From Butyrivibrio sp. LC3010 (lineage in GTDB: Bacteria; Bacillota; Clostridia; Lachnospirales; Lachnospiraceae), in contig NZ_AUJU01000002.1 in the NCBI RefSeq assembly GCF_000424385.1, positions 1 through 64,000 of the forward strand: a stretch of DNA of 64,000 nucleotides. Direction: 5' to 3'. Positions 60,002-64,000 of this stretch are shown here, piece after piece. Within the stretch, counting starts at the first letter, position 1. Each line of letters starts with the position of its first letter. Position numbers and translations under genes: made by a program. The notes below the pieces were generated by a model that saw only the letters and a program-made list of their open reading frames with translations, was not told the origin of the DNA and did no database searches.

Positions 60002-61126
60002 ATGCTATTTCAACTTTACGGCACCACAGCCAGCTCTCAATTATTAGGTTGGGTACTGGTATTTGCGGGACTTATTCTTATGAATGAGATTGGTCGTCGT
60101 ACAAAAGCAGGCGGAATGGTTGTATTCGTTATAATCCCTACAATTCTTACTGTTTATTTCATTGCTGCACATATGGGTGCATTCGGTGGAGCATCTAACC
60201 CTACAGTTGCATTTATGGACGGCTGGTTCCATTATTTCAAACTCTATGCTGCTGATATAGGCTGCGTAGGCTTTATGATGATCAAGTATAAATGGGGCAT
60301 CGGAAAGGAAAAATGGTTTGCATGGTTCCCCTGGTTTATAGTTGCTGCCAATATCATGATTGCTAATGTATCAGATATGGAATCTGCAATTGCTGCATTT
60401 AAGATTTCCGGTGACTTAAGTGGTGCCTGGTGGGCTTCAAATGAAGGTGTATTCATCTACGGTGGATGGTGGAATGTTGTAAATGCCATTGCCGGTATGA
60501 TCAATATTTTCTGTATGACAGGCTGCATACATCTTTACACATCTAATGACAGAAACCAGTCAGATATGCTTTGGCCTGACATGACAGTATGGTTCATACT
60601 TGCATATGATGTATGGAATTTTGAATACACATATCTTAACCTTCCTACTCATTCATGGTATTGCGGTGTTGCACTTCTTCTTGCTCCTACTTTTGCCAAT
60701 GCTTTTTGGAACAAGGGTGCATGGATACAGAACAGAGCAAATACACTTGCAATATGGTGTATGTGGGCTCAGGTAGTACCCGGGTTCCAGCTTTCAAGTA
60801 AATTTGCAGCTGCACTGCCTTCAGTTTATGGTGGAGCTACTGAGAACGGTATTACAACAATGGACCTCTATGCTAAGGCAATTGATCTTTATAATTCAGG
60901 TGCAGGTAAATCATCCCAGGCAGGTGAGATCATCGCTTCAATGGGTATAACTGCAGATCCGAGAATGCAGGGCTTTGTTGCAGTGCTTGCTATTGCAATC
61001 AATGTAATCTGCATAGCTGAGATTATTAAGAGATCTGTCAAGCTTGGCAAGAATCCATATGCTAATGAAGTATTTGGAGATACAAAGGACTTCAAGCTTG
61101 CCATGGAAAGAGCAGAAAAAGCCTGA
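60002..61126 (+). CDS. DUF5692-like polytopic membrane protein
   Basis: A 374-aa integral membrane protein with about nine hydrophobic helices. It is very rich in Trp and aromatic residues (for example WWASNEGVFIYGGWWNVVN and WCMWAQVVPGF). I recognise it only as similar to the DUF5692 group; no function is established. The start ATG 60002 has GGAGGT 7 bases upstream; an upstream TTG-type extension to 59924 runs through the yneA terminator and is rejected. A hairpin follows. Confidence 0.8.
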   Translation: MLFQLYGTTASSQLLGWVLVFAGLILMNEIGRRTKAGGMVVFVIIPTILTVYFIAAHMGAFGGASNPTVAFMDGWFHYFKLYAADIGCVGFMMIKYKWGIGKEKWFAWFPWFIVAANIMIANVSDMESAIAAFKISGDLSGAWWASNEGVFIYGGWWNVVNAIAGMINIFCMTGCIHLYTSNDRNQSDMLWPDMTVWFILAYDVWNFEYTYLNLPTHSWYCGVALLLAPTFANAFWNKGAWIQNRANTLAIWCMWAQVVPGFQLSSKFAAALPSVYGGATENGITTMDLYAKAIDLYNSGAGKSSQAGEIIASMGITADPRMQGFVAVLAIAINVICIAEIIKRSVKLGKNPYANEVFGDTKDFKLAMERAEKA

Positions 61127-61151
61127 TATGTATTTTAATATCTAATAATAA

Positions 61152-61192
61152 ACGGATACCCTGATCACGTCATATGTGATTGCGGTATCCGT
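61152..61192 (+). terminator. Hairpin after the DUF5692-like gene
   Basis: ACGGATACC pairs with GGTATCCGT, and an inner GATCAC/GTGAT pair extends it. The tail is ATTTAG, so it is only moderately terminator-like. Confidence 0.55.
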
Positions 61193-61276
61193 ATTTAGAC
61201 TAAATATAATAAAAACGAATATTCAGCCATAATTCGTAAGAATAAATCATATTATGGCTATATCTAAAGAGGTATT

Positions 61277-61624
61277 ATGCACGAACTTGGTGTTGTTTTT
61301 CATATAATTGATGATCTTAAGGTTGTTGCAGAAGAGAATCAGTTAGAAAAAATTGATAAGGTTACAATTGAGCTTGGTGAGGTTTCTACGGTAATACCTC
61401 ACATTCTTACAGACTGCTTTAATTGGGCAGCTTCTAAGCAGGATTTTCTAAAAAATACAAAGCTTTCGATCGAAACAATTCCCGCCATTACTTATTGTGA
61501 GGAATGCAAAAAGGAATACGGAACATTGGAACATGGACGTATTTGCCCGTTTTGCAGAAGTGAAAAAACATATTTGCTACAAGGAAATGAATTTCTCATT
61601 AAGGAAATTGAAGTAACAGAATAA
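61277..61624 (+). CDS. hypA: Hydrogenase/urease nickel chaperone HypA
   Basis: A 115-aa nickel metallochaperone. MHELGVVFHII carries the N-terminal nickel ligands (His2, Glu3), and a zinc site is formed by two CxxC pairs (CEEC and CPFC). HypA delivers nickel to [NiFe]-hydrogenase. It stands alone: no hypB, hypC-F or hydrogenase genes are in the window. The start is ATG 61277 behind AAAGAGG. Confidence 0.9.
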   Translation: MHELGVVFHIIDDLKVVAEENQLEKIDKVTIELGEVSTVIPHILTDCFNWAASKQDFLKNTKLSIETIPAITYCEECKKEYGTLEHGRICPFCRSEKTYLLQGNEFLIKEIEVTE

Positions 61625-61663
61625 AGAATATTCAAAAACATTTTATAATTATGTTCATTATTA

Positions 61664-61692
61664 ATGACATATCCTACTTATTTTGGTAAAAT
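61664..61692 (+). promoter_or_regulatory. Promoter for the phosphofructokinase gene
   Basis: ATGACA (61664-61669, five of six to consensus) is 17 bases from TAAAAT (61687-61692), about 47 bases before the chosen start. Confidence 0.5.
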
Positions 61693-61738
61693 ATATGCAT
61701 GTTGCATAACTAAACTAGATAAGGGGGTATTCATAACC

Positions 61739-62998
61739 ATGGCAACGAAGGAGAAGAGAAACGTAATTGTTGGACAGTCAGGAGGACCCACAGCTGCTAT
61801 TAATTCCTCACTTGCAGGTGTTTATCGTACAGCTATCGATCGTGGATACAAGAAGGTTTACGGTATGATCCACGGTGTTCAGGGTCTGATGGAAGGAAGA
61901 TATGTTGATCTAGCTGATCATATCAAGACCGGTCTTGATGCTGAGCTTCTTAAGAGGACACCATCTGCATATCTTGGATCATGTAGATTCAAACTTCCTG
62001 AGATTTTCGAGAGTAAAGAAACTTATGAAAAGATTTTCCAGATTCTTTCTGACCTGGAAATCGATTGCTTCATCTACATCGGTGGCAATGATTCTATGGA
62101 TACCATCAAGAAGCTTTCGGATTATGCAATTATTTCCGGATCTTCTGTAAGATTTGTTGGATGTCCCAAGACCATTGATAATGATCTGGCTCTTACTGAT
62201 CATACGCCCGGTTATGGATCAGCAGCAAAGTATATCGGAACTTCTGTAAAAGAAATTATCCGTGATGGATGGAGTCTTGAAACTGAGCATGGTCAGGTTG
62301 TTATTGTTGAGATCATGGGTAGAAATGCAGGATGGCTCACAGGTTCAGCAGCTCTTTCAAGAGGTGAAGACTGTGATGGTCCCGATGCTATTTATCTTCC
62401 TGAGCTTCCTTTCGATGTTAAAAAGTTCATCGATAAGGTTAAGAAGCTGCTGAAGGAGAAAGCAAACGTAGTTATTGCAATTTCCGAAGGTATACATGAC
62501 AAAGATGGTAAGTATATTAGTGAGTATGACAACGGCGTTGAATATGTAGATGCATTTGGTCATAAACAGCTTACCGGTACTGCCAGATATCTTTGCACAG
62601 TTCTCTCAACTGAAATTGGTTGTAAGACAAGAGCAATTGAGCTTTCAACTCTTCAGAGAGCTGCAAGTCACTGTGCTTCACGTGTTGATATCCTTGAAGC
62701 TTATGAAGTTGGTGGTGCAGCTATGAAGGCTGCAGATGAAGGTGATAGCGGCAAGATGGTTGTTATCGAAAGACTTTCAGATGATCCTTATCAGGCAGGT
62801 ACTGAAGTTAAGGATGTTCACAAGATTGCTAATGATGAGCGTCTTGTTCCCAGAGAATGGATCAATAAGGAAGGAACCTATGTAACAGATGAATTTATTA
62901 CATATGTTCGTCCTCTTATTCAGGGTGATGTAGGTCCTATCATGGTAGATGGTATTCCGAGACATCTGTTTGTACCCGGATTCCAGGAACTGCTGTAA
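61739..62998 (+). CDS. PPi-type 6-phosphofructokinase
   Basis: A 419-aa phosphofructokinase. It has VIVGQSGGPTAAINSS, IGGNDSMDTIKKL and PKTIDNDL. The Asp after GGN and the Lys in PKTIDND are features of pyrophosphate-dependent enzymes, in contrast with GGDGS and GTIDND of ATP enzymes. It should interconvert fructose 6-phosphate and fructose 1,6-bisphosphate reversibly. ATG 61739 behind AAGGGGGT is used; an upstream ATG at 61664 lies inside the -35 element. Confidence 0.88.
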   Translation: MATKEKRNVIVGQSGGPTAAINSSLAGVYRTAIDRGYKKVYGMIHGVQGLMEGRYVDLADHIKTGLDAELLKRTPSAYLGSCRFKLPEIFESKETYEKIFQILSDLEIDCFIYIGGNDSMDTIKKLSDYAIISGSSVRFVGCPKTIDNDLALTDHTPGYGSAAKYIGTSVKEIIRDGWSLETEHGQVVIVEIMGRNAGWLTGSAALSRGEDCDGPDAIYLPELPFDVKKFIDKVKKLLKEKANVVIAISEGIHDKDGKYISEYDNGVEYVDAFGHKQLTGTARYLCTVLSTEIGCKTRAIELSTLQRAASHCASRVDILEAYEVGGAAMKAADEGDSGKMVVIERLSDDPYQAGTEVKDVHKIANDERLVPREWINKEGTYVTDEFITYVRPLIQGDVGPIMVDGIPRHLFVPGFQELL

Positions 62999-63061
62999 GC
63001 CGATTCAAAGCCTGAAATAATTGACCAAAAAAAACTAAATATTTTAATTTTATATAATTAA

Positions 63062-63101
63062 AACTCCGATTATCAGTATAACAATAATCGGAGTTTTTTT
63101 A
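63062..63101 (+). terminator. Terminator after the phosphofructokinase gene
   Basis: AACTCCGATTAT pairs perfectly with ATAATCGGAGTT around a 10-base loop, followed by a long T-run. It is also near the end of the convergent recombinase gene. Confidence 0.9.
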
Positions 63102-63106
63102 TTTTA

Positions 63107-64000
63107 TCAATTACTGTATGGATCAATTGTAGCTGCACGACGTCTGTGTTCTTCTTCAATAGCAGCGTAGTGCTTAGCTGTTGTATTTATATCCTTATGG
63201 CCAAGAACATCAGCAACCAGTCTGATATCACCGGTTTCACGATAAAGAGCAGTACCATATGTGCTTCTCATTTTATGTGGAGTAAGCTTTTTTCCGGGTA
63301 CAGCCATTTGTGTGTACTTTTTTACCATGAGTTCGACACTTCTGACAGTTATTCTGCTTTTCCTAAGCGATAAGAATAAGGCTTTTTCTTTATCATTGGA
63401 CATAAGAGACGGTCTTTCAAATTCAATATATTCTTTTAGTGCTTCAGCAGTATTTCTGTTAAAGTATAAAATCTGTGTATTACCACCTTTACGAACTACA
63501 CTAAAGGAATTCTCGTCAAAATTGATATCATCAACATCAAGTCCAACACATTCTGATACACGAATACCCGTATTCAAAAGGAGAGTAAATATAGCAGTAT
63601 CCCGTAAATTAGTTTTTTCACATAATGAACGCTGACGGGCTGAAACCTTGATTTCAGTGTTTATCACAGTGTCCATAAGAGTATTAACCTCTTCGGAATT
63701 CATTCTGATAATATCTTTCTTGGGTGTTTTTTTACGCTTCGCAGCACCAAGAGTAGGATTATTCTTAAGATAATGATGCTGGCACATGAATTCATAGAAA
63801 CCACGCACTGCAGACATTCTTCTTGCGATACCTTTTTCTTTATTTATGTGCTTATTTTCTCCATTATTAAAGGAAAGATATCTCTGAAACTCATTAATAT
63901 CCTCAAATGAAAGTCGATCAAGTAGTTCTAATTCAATATTCTTTATTTCTACAATATCTTTTAGTAAAGGATTGCGTTCCTTAAGAAATTGAAAGAATGT
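63107..64000 (-). CDS. Tyrosine recombinase (XerC/D-like), truncated at the window edge
   Basis: The - strand frame is open from the right edge to the stop at 63107, giving at least 297 residues. The N-terminal part (to about residue 85 of the fragment) fits the core-binding SAM-like domain. The catalytic domain has Arg in TGIRVSECVG, Lys in VRKGGNTQ, HKMR in LTPHKMRSTYG, His in LGHKDINTTAKHY and the nucleophile Tyr in the same segment. All catalytic residues are visible. It may be the chromosomal XerC/D or an integrase; no phage or element genes are nearby in the window. The true start lies outside. Confidence 0.88.
   Translation of the reverse strand, partial: TFFQFLKERNPLLKDIVEIKNIELELLDRLSFEDINEFQRYLSFNNGENKHINKEKGIARRMSAVRGFYEFMCQHHYLKNNPTLGAAKRKKTPKKDIIRMNSEEVNTLMDTVINTEIKVSARQRSLCEKTNLRDTAIFTLLLNTGIRVSECVGLDVDDINFDENSFSVVRKGGNTQILYFNRNTAEALKEYIEFERPSLMSNDKEKALFLSLRKSRITVRSVELMVKKYTQMAVPGKKLTPHKMRSTYGTALYRETGDIRLVADVLGHKDINTTAKHYAAIEEEHRRRAATIDPYSN

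Noticed and set aside
61664..61738. Upstream ATG giving a longer phosphofructokinase
   Set aside because: It lies in a near-consensus -35 element and has no ribosome site, and the extra residues do not fit the family.
63107..64000. Integrase of a mobile element
   Set aside because: No attachment repeats, tRNA or element genes are visible; it may equally be a chromosomal Xer protein.

Overview
The window looks like a chromosomal stretch of a low-GC Firmicute of the Lachnospiraceae, most likely Butyrivibrio or Pseudobutyrivibrio. This is inferred from AT-rich sequence, strong GGAGG ribosome sites with frequent GTG and TTG starts, Firmicute gene orders (zapA-U32, yloU-fakA-recG, rplU-prp-rpmA-obgE-yhbY-nadD-yqeK-rsfS, lexA/yneA), a short HisG with HisZ, and a PPi-type phosphofructokinase. 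No rRNA, tRNA, CRISPR array or intact mobile element was seen. Nearly all genes are on the + strand.

Layout. 1-330: the 5' end of a probable transposase gene running off the left edge on the - strand. 351-3928: a heterodimeric ABC exporter. 4054-17302: a signalling and exopolysaccharide island. It holds a stand-alone STAS protein, a very unusual GH5-cellulase/GT2-cellulose-synthase/PilZ fusion, a STAS-phosphotransferase fusion, an RsbW-like kinase, a membrane SpoIIE/RsbU-type phosphatase, an unknown protein, a Gx-type membrane protein, a giant hybrid histidine kinase with two sensor modules, and a REC-GGDEF diguanylate cyclase. 17337-19019: ruvAB. 19130-27305: zapA, U32 protein, FtsW/RodA-PBP pair, DUF2953 and GerW-like proteins, and a coiled-coil J-domain protein. 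27505-37867: rpmB, yloU-fakA-recG-degV, a second-type gyrase/topo IV pair, rsmD. 37901-44940: a secreted transglutaminase-like/Big2 protein, coaD, two pseudouridine synthases, recU and unknowns. 45029-49979: partial histidine operon hisZGDB plus a HisF-like/HisIE fusion. 50021-58256: radical SAM pair, short RNase E/G, L21-Prp-L27, obgE and NAD/ribosome genes. 58390-59832: divergent lexA and yneA-like SOS genes with multiple LexA boxes. 60002-64000: DUF5692-like membrane protein, hypA, PPi-phosphofructokinase, and a truncated tyrosine recombinase.

The most interesting region is 4054-17302. It looks like a partner-switching module (two STAS substrates, one GHKL kinase, one PP2C phosphatase) with no sigma factor gene, built around a single-chain cellulose synthase plus cellulase whose PilZ domain appears to have lost its c-di-GMP motif, and followed by a phosphorelay kinase and a diguanylate cyclase. 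The working hypothesis is that STAS phosphorylation, rather than or besides c-di-GMP, controls polysaccharide output. That is inference; the sequence shows only domains and order.

Start codons were chosen by ribosome-binding site, and several differ from the longest open frame. Family assignments come from recognisable motifs without any database search.
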